Shown here: positions 40,009-53,284 of the stretch, piece by piece
Layout: every line of letters starts with the position of its first letter
Numbering within the stretch: position 1 is the stretch's first letter
Source of the DNA: Polytrichum commune
Taxonomy: Eukaryota; Streptophyta; Polytrichopsida; Polytrichales; Polytrichaceae
DNA length: 64,000 nucleotides
Assembly: GCA_950295325.1 (NCBI GenBank)
Contig: OX485809.1
Span: 16,492,001-16,556,000 of the forward strand
Direction: 5' to 3'
The notes under the pieces: generated by a model
Databases searched by the model: none
Told to the model about the DNA's origin: nothing
Seen by the model: only the letters and a program-made list of their open reading frames with translations
Position numbers and translations under genes: made by a program

Positions 40009-43000
40009 AGTTGATACAATGTAATTATCTTTTTTTCATGTCTTGAGGAAGTTTTGTCTGGATCGAAGCACAGGAAACAGTCACTTTATTATAGTCTAGG
40101 TTCAAATCTGACAATTCAAGCTTGACTTTCCTGTGGAATGAGGACGTCTTTTCTGAGATTCTGGATCACCAGGATAGTAGATGTTCCATGTTGGAACATT
40201 AAGTCTGTAAACAGAACATTGCAGCATCTCAGCAGCAGCGTCTTTTTAACTAATATTGTGTATACTCAGTAATATGGCTTCTCATTGGATTGTCCTTAGC
40301 TCTGTAAACTTGCAAAAAGGTATCAACTTATACAAAGGCAAGATGGAGCTGATCGGATATAGTGAACAACTATGTTTAGATAGCTTTTTGAAGATGTGGA
40401 ATTGTCATAGCCCAGCTCCTCTCGCTTGTTTGTGGGAACTGCTGCCACAGTTCCTTTTATCAATATCTTTTGAGAAAATAGCAACACAAAACACTTGCAG
40501 TCTGCATGTCATTGTGTCCACTTCTTTGACCATTACTATCTCCCTTTGTCTACAAACTGGTCGTAGACTTAAATGTAACTAGGTGTCTTCATTATTGAGA
40601 TTTTATATTGTATATAACTATTTATTCCTACATCATTCTCTTCTCTTTGACCCTTGTCCTTGCTTGAGTGCATGTGTTCAATCTCCTAATGACAAACTTG
40701 TGGTGAAGCTCAGTCTCTTACTTACCACTTCCTTTCGATCTTTGTAGTCTGTATACTCAAACCTACTGTCCTATCTGGTCACCCGAATTTTTTTACTGAA
40801 ATCACTAAGGATATTTCTCCAGATCTCTCATATTCTAGTAGCAAACTAATTGCACGTGATGATTGTGGAATACTTAAGTTGCAGAAAAACGCTGTTGTGA
40901 AGCTGGAATTGTAACAATCCTTCCACACCAACCAAGCCTCAGTGGCACCCGCTGATGGTAACTTGCTCTTATCGTACAAGATTCAATGCATTGCGATATG
41001 GTGCCTGCGAACTGCACTGTGTATTTCTCCTTTTGTCATCTCTTTCAGCACAAATTTACCGCAATTTAATACAATACAAGGCTAGTTCTTTCAATATGAC
41101 TACTCTTGATCTTCATTGGACTCCTTACCCTTCAGTTTCGCATGGACCTGCCTGCTCAAAAATCCCAACTCAATCTCTTTGTTGATCCTTTTTGTCTGGC
41201 ACGATTAACTGGCTTGACTTTCCAATTGAGTGACTATACGCTACCACTCTCCGTTTGAAAGTTGACTTCCAGCTGGTGGCCTTGGAAGGACATGGTGTGA
41301 AGAGTGGGTGTCAAGGCTAAGTTTCCAAGGCTACCATTAGGCATAGACTATACACATCATGCATATTTAGCACATGATGAACCAGGCTATGATGATGCAG
41401 GAGAAAGTTGGAATGAATCTACATCGCAGAAAAGTAGAGGTCTGGCCTGGTGGGTATCTCTTAATGCTCCACCGCACTTTAGCACTTGCCCACACGCCTT
41501 CTCGAGTTCCTGCGAGTGCACTTGTAAAGTTGAGAAAGCCCAAGTGAGGATGGTATACCTGACATGAGGTGATGTGGACACCATTTATAAAGTACATCTA
41601 AGGTAGATGTGTCTAAATCCAACATAGCAATAACCTGGATACCTATATTTGAATGGTATATAGGTGTGGATCTGAAACGGACATCTAAAAGACACGTAAC
41701 TAACAGAGATTGGCGAATGTGTTCAAAATACTAACCATTCTAGGCTCAATAATCAACATGATGGGGTCTACATGACCACTTAATGAGCATGGGAATATTC
41801 ACTTTGATAATGAATAAGATATTCATATGAGCTCCTAAAATTATAAGGCAAATGGTTATGGACACAATCTGGATTTGCTAATCATCTCCTAACACTAATT
41901 GTGTGTTTCATATCCTCTGGAAGTGGGTGCAGAGAGAAAAGTATCCAAATAACACACGCCTTCCTGAGTCTACTGAATGAAGTTCAAGCTCAAAGTCTAC
42001 TCTGAGTAAATTTTCCATTTACTCATCACCTTTCATTAGAGACCAAAATTCAAATGCATGCAGGACTGGCGAGGAGAATCTGTTGCAGTAAACGAAGCCA
42101 GTGACGATTTCTGAAATTTGAGTTTCTTTTTGTAAGTTACCCGCCCCGATGCAAATTTTGGTTTGCATGATATTGTATTCTCAACCTCAACGACCTCGAT
42201 CTATATGTAGACAAAGTGGTTCCATGTAACTTCACATCAAGTATGAACCCCAGATTACCATTATTTTTACCGTGACTCTATTTCAGATTTCCACTGCACG
42301 TAATATGAATTTTCCTGGATCAGCTTGACGACACAAGAAAACAAAGCACGAATAGATTTCTTATGGCAAGATTAACCTGGAATAGATTTTGAATGAAGTT
42401 CAATGCACAAAATATCTCGACTACTATCAGATTCAAGTTAAAGATTTTCTAAACGTGTTCCTTTACACAGTTCTTCCCTACGCCTTGTCAAGCAATTCCA
42501 GCTCTGGCTGAGACTCACTTGCAAAAGCCTTTGTCCTCTTTCACATTTCAACTAAAGTCAATGAAGATTCTATGTTAAAAGTGACTCAGTTTTCTGTTAC
42601 AATTAAATTCGGTTCGCAGTTTTTACCATGTGCGAATTTAGGCTCTACCAATCCTCCTACTAAATGCCGGGAGGTAGGCACATTCATTCATACGTCGCCC
42701 GATACCCACTGCCATCGTGCATTCTACACAACAGGTACATCTGGCGAGACCTGCATGTACCCCTGTTGTAGATCTGGGTCCCACCCACCGGCATGGATGT
42801 ACTTTTTGAGCTTCCGTTCCACATACGCCTTCTCCTCTTCTTCTTGGAGAGTTCTTTTGGGTTCTCTCAAAACCAGGAGGAACGGGAGCATCAGGAGCTT
42901 AGAACAATCAATTTTCTATCTTGGTCAATTTCAATTTGGCAAGAGCTACTGATTACATCCTGTGGTGTTTGTGTTTCTGCTCTTCGTCGGTGTATTGCGA

Positions 43001-43061
43001 AAATAGAGGTTTTTGTTGGTGCGAAGGAAAACGGGTGTGTGGTGGAAATTAAAGTGTCGCC
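40009..43061. other. Intergenic region between ABCA and hydrolase genes
   Basis: It contains the 3' untranslated end of the transporter transcript (T-rich from 40030), a dispersed repeat copy (41748-41946), and the upstream region of the hydrolase gene. No clear poly(A) signal or TATA box could be singled out. Confidence 0.5.
41748..41946. repeat. Dispersed repeat family member (copy C)
   Basis: It begins aataatcaacatgatgg and includes gatttgctaatcatctcc and catatcctctggaagtggg. It matches copy B (20213-20405) over its whole length and copy A (8790-8925) in its second half. Confidence 0.55.
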
Positions 43062-46000
43062 ATGGAAGTTGCGCAGCGAGCTCTCTTCACGGGAGCGATC
43101 TCTTTCTCTCTAATCAATGATTCACAGGTGCGGTGTTGAAAAAGCCCTTCAAATTCCATGTTGCCTTCTCTTTGACCTTATCCTGCCCCGTACTCACACA
43201 GCTTGCAGATGATGTACATGCGAGGTACATCATATGGCTTTGGTGTTTCGTGCCCCCAGGATTGAGAGTGTAAATTTGGATGATGGAATTTGGTGTTGGA
43301 GAAAGATATGTAATAATCGGCTAGGATATGGGGTCATCTATCTGTCGTCCCTCATACACGGATGTGTTTGCAACCACAATCCCTTGTCGATAAATTTCAG
43401 GATGCAGGATCCAGGATGCTTATGGCGTTTTTTAGCTGCTGCTAATCGTCGTTGACCTGTACTGTATCGAATTTGAACATGCACGAATATACCCGAGCGT
43501 GGATTCCTGTTTGATACTCTTGGAGTTCGTGCTGCAAATGATGTTTTCTATTCCCTTACAGGCATCCTATAGATAACAATGTTCTTCTCCCTCTGAATTG
43601 AATTGGAGTACGTCGATATGTTGATTGTCAAATCTTGCGAGAAGGAAGTAGCCATCAAGATTGGGTTATCTCAGCTTCTGAAATTCATCTTTGGAGTTGG
43701 TTAACAAGTTAATGAATAGAGGTCTGGTTTCTATGTAAATCACTTGTGAGGTAATTTTTGTCGGATACCGATGAAGTCGGTGGTGATGTCATGTATGATT
43801 TGATGCTTTCTATGTAGACATAGTTTTTAATTGCTTATTTTTTATTGCTTTGGAGTGAAGAGCATGAAACTCTATAAGCTTTGGATCAAATGTCTCTCCT
43901 GATTCTTATTTTGTGGTTTATTGGTTCCCTTTTATCTGGAAGTTTTGTCTGAACCTTGATGCTTACAATGTTCTTTGTCACTTCTGTGGCAACAGCAACT
44001 CTGCTGTTCGGGAAGGGGTTTGAGCACCAGTGCTGCTCCAAGAAGGAAACTGCAGTTTGTGAGCAGGCAATTTGCAAGACATGCTGGAGTGTCCTTGTCC
44101 CGACCAGGGCATCTCAGAGTGTCAGGTTTGAGTAAGCATCTGAAGGCATCCAACAAGTACTCAACAAATAATTACAGCGACTTTGGTCCAACTAACACCA
44201 AGCTAAGGGGACGGAGCCCAATCTCCTACTGTGGTGCGCTTCCTCTATCGCAGTCATTTTCTTTCTTTCTCTCGTTAGGATGGGGGCACCACAGAAGCTT
44301 CGTAAACAGGGAAAATGGATGTTGGCATCTGGTTTGTCAAAAACCCAAAGATCCAGCTACCCAAGAAATCAGAGCACCGTTGTTTTTTGCTTGGACAGAA
44401 TATCTATCAATACAGAATTATATATATGGAAGGGGAAAGACTATGCGCTACTCTGTCAGGAGTTTGGATTGTACTGGTTCTTCCTAGAGGTGAAGGATTG
44501 CTATGTCGGTTCAATGGACACAAATTTGGATTTTGTTGACGAAATTAATGTTGGGGAGGACAGGATTAGCTACAGGGTCGGATACCGCGGATGAGTCCAA
44601 AGAATCGGAGCTTGCCTCGGCTTTGCAGAAGATTGTTGTTTCTCCTCAGGAAATCGGTTTCTCAGATGGCACTCGAACAGTCACTGTCACGTAAAACCTT
44701 CCTCCAACTTAAAGGGTTTTTGATCGTTTTGATTGATCGTTTAGTTGTTTGGTGATGTTTTTAGTATGAGAAGAAGGGTTAGAGAAGTCCATAGATTTTG
44801 ATATGTGGTAGATTTCTGATACTTCAGCATTGGAAAAAGAATCAGAAAATGTGATCTTGTGTGGCTATCCAATGTTGTATTAAAATTTCTTTCTGTTTAT
44901 TCTGTTGTGTCCAGGGTTTGTGGAGTGACCAGTGAAAATGACCTTCGAAGGTGTGTGACACATGAAGTGGCTGCCTTTACTGGTTGTTTTTTAGCTGTAG
45001 ATGAAGACTTACCTACATTCAGTAGCAAATACTATTTACGTCATCTCATATTAGATCTATACTGGGAGTACACATGAAATACCATCAAGATATTTTAATG
45101 ATGAAGATACATGGTGTTTGGGCAAAATTGACTGAGGGAGCATTGAACATTAGTTAGGTCTTGGAGGTGGCTTCTGGCAGCTCAAAGTCTGCTCAAAGTA
45201 CCCTATTTATATTCGTTGACACATTATCTTCCTCTACTCCAATGATTATGTACTATTTTGGACAGGTTGAAATCACAAGTTGAGGATCTTGATGGAGTTG
45301 GCAGTGCATGGCTTGGCCCATTAAAGAAAGGGGGTGTAAGAGGAGGGTCTGTGACCTTGCAGATTGAAGTAGAGAGTCGGGTGCTATTGCCTGCTTTAAT
45401 TCAAAGTGTTCAAGCACTGGATGATGCTTTGTTAATTTTGCCCTTTAAGTCGAACTCCTGGACCTGGCGGTAAGAATAATTTTACCTTGGCCTGATTTTA
45501 GCTTTTTGTAGTCTAGCTGACCTGTAGTTCAGGTATTCGCACCTGGATATATTTCAAGCATTCCTACATTGGGCTTTCTTTGAAGATAGTGGTACTGCAC
45601 ACCTCACTAATCTCTGTTGATCACTATTATGTCTGGATTGGTGATGCAGAGGACACAAAATAAATTACTCTGTTTCTGGTTGTGGGAAGCCTCTCATCTT
45701 AGTCCATGGATTTGGTACGTGCCTCACCAGGTTTCTCTGAAATGTTTGTACTTGATTAAACTTCAAAAAAATTGGGTTACTGAACTATGATAATTTGCAG
45801 ATAGTTAGTAGCTCACAGGAGACTTTATTGCCAGTGTGTATTTGAACACTATCTACATTGCTTCTTGCAACTATGCTGTATTCCAACATCTTAATTGACT
45901 TTGGTTTAGAAGATTCGATCCTAATACAGGTGTTGCTTTCCAGGAGGAAATGTTGGACATTTTGCACGACTGATACCTTTTCTTGCTGAGAATCATCGAG

Positions 46001-48960
46001 TTTATGCTATCGATCTGCTGGGTTTTGGGGCATCGGATAAACCTCTGGATGCTGAATATGGACCTGAACTGTGGGCCGACCTTGTGATTGGTGTGTTTTC
46101 ATACCTATATATTGCTTTGTACTTGCAATTGTGAACACCAGCTTCAAGGAGAGGATATGTTCAGGGTCAGGTACAATCTATGTACATGTCTATGTAAGAG
46201 CACCAGGGATCCACTTAAAATCTAAATGTGGGAGTGCAATATCCTTGATTTTCAATTGTATGTGGAAGGTCTTTTGATTTTGTTCACGGAAACTGCAAGT
46301 CATGTGTTGCCAAGTGAGAGTCACTAACGAACTGTTGAATGTTCTTTTTGGTTCAGACTTTGCTGAGGAGTTTGCCAGCGAGGGCTCAGTGTTATTTGGA
46401 AATTCAATAGGGTCACTTACGGTATTGGCAGCTGCTGCAAAGTCTGGTAGTGACTTATTTAAGTACGTGACCTCCCTTTTTCCTTGTCACAGTTGAATTT
46501 GTTCAATTATTGAAGTCAAGCCAAATTGTTGTTATCTATGCTAACGTGACACTTAACTCATGGATCAGAAATTCATTCTAATGAGTTACAAAGTTGAAAC
46601 TCTAATTCAAAGCTCAGGGTTTGAAGAAAGTTATGAAAGTTATTGTCAATGTGGTACAGAGTATAATTATGTGTATGAAAGATTCTCGGTGTTTTGTTTG
46701 TGGTGGCAGGGGAGTTGTGCTTTTAAATTGTGCTGGGGCAATGAACAGAAAGGGCCTTGCACAAGATGGTTTGGCACTTCGGCTTGTGGCACCAATCTTT
46801 GTGTTAGTCGAGTACTTGCTGCAACAACGAAAAATTGCCAACTTCTTGTTCAACAAGTAACCATTCTCCAGCCTTGAAAGTGTTCAATATATACCTTCAC
46901 AACTCCACTTCAGCTTTGTTCCTGTACATTTGAAAAGTCTACCTTAATGCTTCCTGACTCAATGGTATTTTCTTCAGGTTTCGAAGCAAAGACAATGTCA
47001 AGCAGATCTTGCAGCAACAAGCATATCATGACAAAGACGCTGTGACTGATCAGCTGGTACGAGGACCTGGACAGGATGCACATGATAATTGCTTGAAGCT
47101 TCATATCATTGTATGATGATGTTTAGCATATATTTCACTCATATTTTTGGGGATTATCCACAGGTTGATATTCTCCATCATCCTTCAACAGAAGAGGGAG
47201 CCTTGGATGTCTTCGTCAAAGTCTTCACTGGAGAACCTGGTCTGTAACCCATTCCATCTTTCTCCATCTTTTAGATATGGAATTCAATATACGGTTTCAA
47301 GTATACTTCCACAGGTTCTATGCTTAAATAGTTTCATAGATCAACCATGGTTTCTGGTGAGAGTGTCAGAACTATTGCATTGCAGTTTCTGACACTCAAA
47401 ACAGTAATATCGGCATATTTTGTGCAATGTTCTTGTTGTGGTGGATTACCTGGGTGGCTTTTGCTCCTGTTTACTTGTGTGTTCCAAGGCGTGGTTTAAT
47501 CCCAAAGTCTTGATCCAAATCTCATGGGAACTCCGAGGTTAACCCTCCTAAGGAAAGAATAGTGCTTGGATTGGTGACCTTTGATTTCTAGTGCACCCTA
47601 CCACTATGGTCCACCAAATCATTGTGAGAGTACTGTATATAGGTGAATCAGATATTTTCAATCAACCATGTGAGAATGCAGCTGGCTTGCCCTTGGGAGA
47701 GATTAGGTCCTAGCCAGCTTGTCCAAGTCCATCCAAGGTGTTCAATTGTGAAAGGAGGCAGTATTGTTTGAGGTCCCTCTCATTCTCATGGTGTACACTT
47801 TGGAATAACATATAGAGGTAGACTAACTCGAAGATGAGGCATCGCCATAATTCATGCCGGTGGCAACATCGGAGCCATATCTCTCATGTGATTTTATATA
47901 GAAGTTGATCATGTATCAGATGGACAGTGACTTACCAAGTGCATTAGTGTAGTGTGAGTTGATGGTTTGTTCTAGGGGACGAAGCAAACATCATGTATTG
48001 TTTGATGAGGAAATGAAGATGACACTTGGCGAGATGTTAACCTTAAAAGAGATGTCGTAATAAACTAGTGTCATTGGCTTCCTCACAAAATTGTTTCTTG
48101 TGAGGTTCCTTACAGGTCCACGACCAGAAGTGCTTGTACCTGAAATTGATCTTCCTATGTTGCTACTTTGGGGAGAAAAGGATCCCTGGACACCTGCAAA
48201 TGGCCCAGTAAGTTTTGCTTGATGCCCTTAAAGTGTCTTCATTCTTCCCTTCCATAGTTTAGTAATTAGAAAAAGGTGGCTTAAACCCAAGGCCTTGATC
48301 TGGATCCCATGGAAACTTTGAGGTTAAGGCGCGTAAGGCCGAAACAATACTTGGATGGGTGACCTTCCTCGCACTTGATTTCCGGTGCACCCTTATCACC
48401 TATGGTCCACCCAATCATAGTGGGGGGGTATCCAAGTGAGTTGGATATTTTCAACCAACTATGTGGGAATCTAGGAACTTGCCCTTGGTGTAGATAGGTG
48501 TTGGCCAGCTTGTTCATGCATGTTCAAGGTGCTCATCTTCGAGAGGAGGCAATAGTCTTTAGGGCCCTCTTAATTCTTATAATGCCCACTTCAGGATTAC
48601 ATATAAACTTAGACCATCTTGAGAATGAATCAACCCCATAATTTAGGCCAGTGGCAACCTTGGAGTCATCTTTCTTTCTTTCTTTCTTTCTTTCTGTTAG
48701 TAATCAGAATTGGATACAGGATTGCACTTTAATACCTTGGCATCTACATAGACCATTGACATCGAGTGGGCTTGAATTTGCAGCTCATGACAAGTGTAAC
48801 TTGATTGATGCAGATAGCGAAATACTTCAGAAAGGTTGCTGAGGACCGTGACAACGTATTTGTGGAGACACTTCCAGATGTTGGCCACTGCCCACATGAT
48901 GACCGGCCTGAACTTGCAGCAGGGCAAATCCTTCCTTTCCTTGAAAAGTACAATCTTTGA
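43062..48960 (+). CDS. Alpha/beta-fold hydrolase, probably plastid-targeted
   Basis: Thirteen exons join in phase: 43062-43127, 43996-44233, 44576-44690, 44915-44950, 45266-45469, 45650-45714, 45944-46090, 46357-46462, 46710-46856, 46978-47056, 47164-47239, 48116-48207 and 48814-48960, totalling 1518 nt (505 residues). The first 100 residues are rich in Ser, Arg and Ala with few acidic residues, as in a chloroplast transit peptide. The catalytic domain has the oxyanion motif HGFGGN (239-244), nucleophile elbow GNSIG (Ser307), acid Asp449 in LLWGEKDPW and His482 in PDVGHCPHDD, so the triad is complete. The wording around the acid and His resembles pheophytinase and related plastid hydrolases that cleave ester bonds of chlorophyll derivatives or lipids; the actual substrate cannot be read from the sequence. 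The fourth exon is only 36 nt. Introns 11 and 12 each carry a 5S-derived repeat. Confidence 0.9.
47488..47885 (+). mobile_element. 5S rRNA-derived SINE-like repeat, copy 1 (older)
   Basis: Inside intron 11 of the hydrolase gene. Its head (about 47512-47585) follows plant 5S rRNA in order: tgatccaaatctcatggg, aactccgaggttaa, then cttggattggtgacc. The rest (about 300 bp) is unrelated to 5S but matches copy 2 (48275-48695) throughout, e.g. gatattttcaa-caac and ggcttgccctt/acttgccctt. It ends near ggagccatatctctc. The pol III C-box has one mismatch (ggattggtgacc). Confidence 0.75.
48275..48695 (+). mobile_element. 5S rRNA-derived SINE-like repeat, copy 2 (younger)
   Basis: Inside intron 12 of the hydrolase gene. 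Its head (about 48299-48369) matches plant 5S rRNA more closely than copy 1: ggatcccatggaaactttga, ggttaagg, and an intact C-box-like ttggatgggtgacc. The body is shared with copy 1, and it ends in a (tttc)n tail (about 48671-48695). A 5S head, a unique body and a short simple tail are the plan of SINE3-type elements. Plant Cassandra elements also carry 5S sequence, but in LTRs; no tRNA primer site or LTR partner was seen here. Confidence 0.75.
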
Positions 48961-51900
48961 TGACGTTCAAACCCTTGTGTCCATTGTTCAAATTCATCAA
49001 CGACAGCAGCTTCTGCTAGAAAACAGACATGATATGGGATCAGATAGTATCCTACTTTTTAACAGTGGTACAAGCCCTAATTCATGCATTCTTTCTTTGT
49101 GGTGGGAGGTAATCAGCAACTTCAAGTTGAGTTGTCATGGTGCTCCCAATGATAGTTTGGTATTTGATTGCATTCAGACATTATTTGGTTGTATTTTTAT
49201 TGCAAAGACTTCAGCAGCATCGAAGCATGTACAGAGAGATCAGACCGACCAGAGGATGGTCCATTTGTAACACATTATGGAGGATTTAAGAATGTATATT
49301 TCCAGCAAGTTCAGTTTGTCTCAACAAGACTACCTACATTTTCAGTTGTTGATTTGGATCGTGTACCAAGCCTAATCAAAACTCTCTTGCTGACCAGTTG
49401 CATGTTTCATGGAAAAAATTTCTTGTGATTTCCCCATCTTCGTTAATTTAGATTGTATGAAGTGATTGAGACTAACCAGCAAATTTCAGCTTCTGTAACA
49501 GAATCTGTAGAATCTTTGGTCTTTGAGCAGTGAGTTAGTATAACTGTAAGTTATTGTTCTGTTAGTGCATGTTACTATTCAGAGTTAGGCAGTGCTATGA
49601 CTATTTAATGAGAATGTAATTTGTACAAGGTAAAGTCAAGTATGATCAAGTAATGTCCAAGCAACCTATGGAACTTTTGTTAGTAAAAATTGAACTCCTT
49701 AGTCACAACTTATTACACTGCATAACTCCGAATAGTAATACACACTAATTGAGATAAACAATGTATTTCTTACATAAAGTACCTGAAATTAGTCCAAGTG
49801 ACTTTCCTAGGGGTAAGACATTGATCACCTTGAATTTCAAAACTTATATGAAGGATCCCATAACATTACTCAACATGTAGCTCTCATTCCGTGGACCCTC
49901 AAAATATAATAATGAGATTTTCAAAAAGTTGTGCATAGAGACTAGGATTCAATTGAACTCCCAACATCCCATTGTTATAGTCTGAGGGCCACGTTGCTCA
50001 GTTATATCATGCAATCTCTTTTCTACACAAGAAATTTTTTTCCAAGTTCAAAATCAAGCTCCCAACAAGTAAAATATCTTGATTTATCTAAATTGGAATC
50101 CATCTGTTTTCAAATGAAAGCTCAACTCATAACTTCACAAATTGAGCATTGAGGTAGGGCCCAGGATTTGGGACCTGGGTAGGACCAAATATCTCGGGTT
50201 ATAAATTTTAAAGATATAGGGCATGTTTATACCACACTAAATATTGTATACCACACTATTATTATACCACACTAAATATTGTATTAACAGTCATATGGTA
50301 TTTTTTCACTGTGGTTACTTTCTTAATGACACTACTTATGAATAAGTTTACAAGTATCATCATCCCAACTTACATTCATGTAAAGTATTGAGCAAGAAAA
50401 ATAGAATTGGTGACACTAAATGCAATATTTAGCATAGTGACTGCCAACCGTAAATTCTCACATCAATTGAGAAATGAGTGGTGGACCCCTTTTATTTTAC
50501 ACAAGGTCACCCAAAATAAGAGTGATCATATCATAAAATGATTGGAAAAATGACTTGGAAGTGACATGAAATTCTACATGTCAAAAATTGGATGTTGTTT
50601 CGTGGTCATTTGGATTTTGTGGCAAGAGAACCCAAATAAGTTCCCTCATGGCATGCCCACACTTATTGGTGTGGACGACCAACGAACGGCTTCTACTAGC
50701 AAGGGGGCACTTTTAGCTCCAATTTGGTTAGCGAGAGCCACTAGATGTAACTAGTGTTGGTAGAACATGTTCATTGGGTGCCCGCACCAGTAGGTGTGGG
50801 TGGGCTATCAACAAAATTTGAAGATGACCATGTCAATGTGTATTCTATTCTTACTATATTTGTTTTAGAACAAAAACTTGTTTTCTGTTTTTTTTTAATT
50901 AAAAACATTATGTCCTAGTCTAAGTGCACTTTACACTATGTACAATGACCAAGACTTTTTTTTAAATGATGTGAATTTCTCCCGGTCATGATCTTTGGAC
51001 CATGGTCATGAGAAATCCTAAATCATTTTTTTCTCACAACCCTTGGTCACATGTGTAAACGGCCTTAATTCTCTTGGCCCAAGACCAAAAAGTTCCTACC
51101 CTTTCTCTGCCACATACAAGCCACTTGTTTGAGGTGTTAGATGCTAAAAATAAATAAAAATTTGAAAGATTACATCTAAAATTGAAGTTGGGCCGAGTTT
51201 TCCTCTCTACCAATAAGAGTGCTCAACTTTTTGACTAACTTGCATTCATGCCTCCGTCTAAAGTAGGCATTACTTGTAAGTATGTGTGTTGGCTTTCTCC
51301 AATCAAACAACATCAATGCCAATGAACGTGGAGTAAATTATTTGGGACCATTTGACACATTTATGAGCCTTTAGACTCTAGTTTTCAACAAAATATAATC
51401 AATGGTTGGTATCTTTGGGTCAAATGGACTTGTGGACATGCTTGCAAAGAGACTTTTCTTTGATAAGGACGCACACACACAAGACATGAAACCCAAAACT
51501 TGCGATTGTCATTCAAAGTTGATAGGCACGCTCTCCACATGGCCACCTCCTTAGCAACAAACACTCAAGGGACTTTAACTGCGTTCCACTAGAAAACGTG
51601 GTGTAATAAAAAAGAAAGAAAGAATATATTCAATATATTTATGAATAATGTTCATTAAAAATGTGGAACATCTCATGAATATGTGGATAACATCATAGCT
51701 AAAAATACCTCATTATCACACGTGGTTCAAATCCCTCCTCCACCATGTGCAAACACTTCTTCTACAAGCTCTAGAATAAGATTTATGATTGTTTCAAGCA
51801 TTAAAAGCTCATGCTTATTTGCAATGGATGGATGCTACCTTGTTACCTCATAAATGTTACCTTGCTAGCTTGAAAATTGGCAATTGTGATGCATTGATAT

Positions 51901-52868
51901 TTAATTGGCACTTGTGATGCACTAACTTTAGTGGCACCTGAGGTATATAAAATTTGTATCGACAAAGGAGTTAGATGCCCGTGCTCATCAAGGAAATAAA
52001 GCCTACATCCGAATTCACCTAGGAATTAAAGTTGATTAATTCAAGATCTACACATGGCTTCTACACAAGCCGCGGTGAAGCAAAATAAGATCAAATAACT
52101 ACAAAAATGGACATATAAGAAATTGCACAAATCCAAGAATAAGGGACTAAGGTAAAGTCATTGCCTGAAGTGAAGGCATGCCTCGAAGAGATATTGGATG
52201 TCTTAGGTCTCATCGACAAAATATGCTCACGGAATGACATAGGAGATCTAATCGTGGAAAGTAAAAATCATCATTGGAAAGGAGATTCAAGGGTGGGAGA
52301 TGATTTATACGAGGCCGCCAAGTAGGCCAGATCAACCCTCACCTCATTCTGAAGTTTTAAGCCAAGATTTTACATCATAAGGGTCTTTAATCAATTAGAA
52401 TCAAACACTATAATAAATAAATGAATAAACTTATCAATTATGTTTGGTAACCCATGAGGAAATTTAAAGAGAAACTTTGACCAACATAGAATAGGAGGAT
52501 TTTCCACTTAGTCCGTACAAGTTGTAAAGAAGTTAAGAAATCACTCAACCTTAATATTACAACTTGGTAATAATATTGGAAGACATAATCTTAGTTCTAT
52601 CCTAAAGACACCTAATCTTGACATCAAGGTTTTATGAGACAATAATCTTGCAAGAACTTTGAGCACCTGATTATAGGCAAAATCCTATGAGTCTTGGAGA
52701 AACCTTTGCTAAAAAGAAAACATATGTTTGAAAATGCAATCATGATATCAAAAAGGTTTGAAGAATTAATTTGATTGATCAAGGTTTAGGAAATAGTGTT
52801 GGGAGATGAAAGTGTTATAATCATATGATAGTTTGAACCTTTAAGGAGTTTAAAGTATTTCTAAAAAA
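48961..52868. other. AT-rich intergenic region
   Basis: It contains the probable 3' untranslated end of the hydrolase transcript. Features seen are a triple ataccacacta motif (50231-50275), short palindromes around 50650 and 50785, and a possible decayed relative of the Harbinger-like element between about 50930 and 51068 (tttacactatg at one side, gtgtaaacggcc at the other). No gene or RNA was supported. Confidence 0.45.
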
Positions 52869-53235
52869 AGATACTTCTCTTCACCTCTAGGTTACCAAAA
52901 GAAGCCTAAGTTCAATATAAACATGGGAATTTTCACCTTCGCATTATTTGGGTTCTTAAGATCATTTTAAAGTTAAATTCCTATAGGTGTGATGTTCATG
53001 TAATTGGTTAGTAATGAGGTACACCATATAAGATTGAAGGTTGAAGGTGACCTCAACATACTACTCATTCTTTTAAATTTTTTTTCTAAACACAATATAT
53101 TGGGGGTCAACTAAGATATTTCTGAAAAGTCAACTAAGATATTGATTGATCAAGTTGATGTGGCATAATTTGGTAAAGTCTAATCAGGTTTGTTCGACAA
53201 GTCGATTGACAATCAAATAAATAAAAAATAAAAAA

Positions 53236-53284
<49 letters not shown>

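Noticed and set aside
44859-45077. Longer open frame through the 36-nt hydrolase exon
   Set aside because: It ignores the strong donor AAG|gtgtgt at 44950, the only one that keeps phase with the next conserved exon.
50930-51068. Possible decayed relative of the Harbinger-like element
   Set aside because: Only tttacac-type core and a few flanking bases are shared and no TTA duplication is visible.
51710-51745. tRNA-like T-arm text (ggttcaaatccc)
   Set aside because: No acceptor stem, D-arm or anticodon arm could be folded around it.
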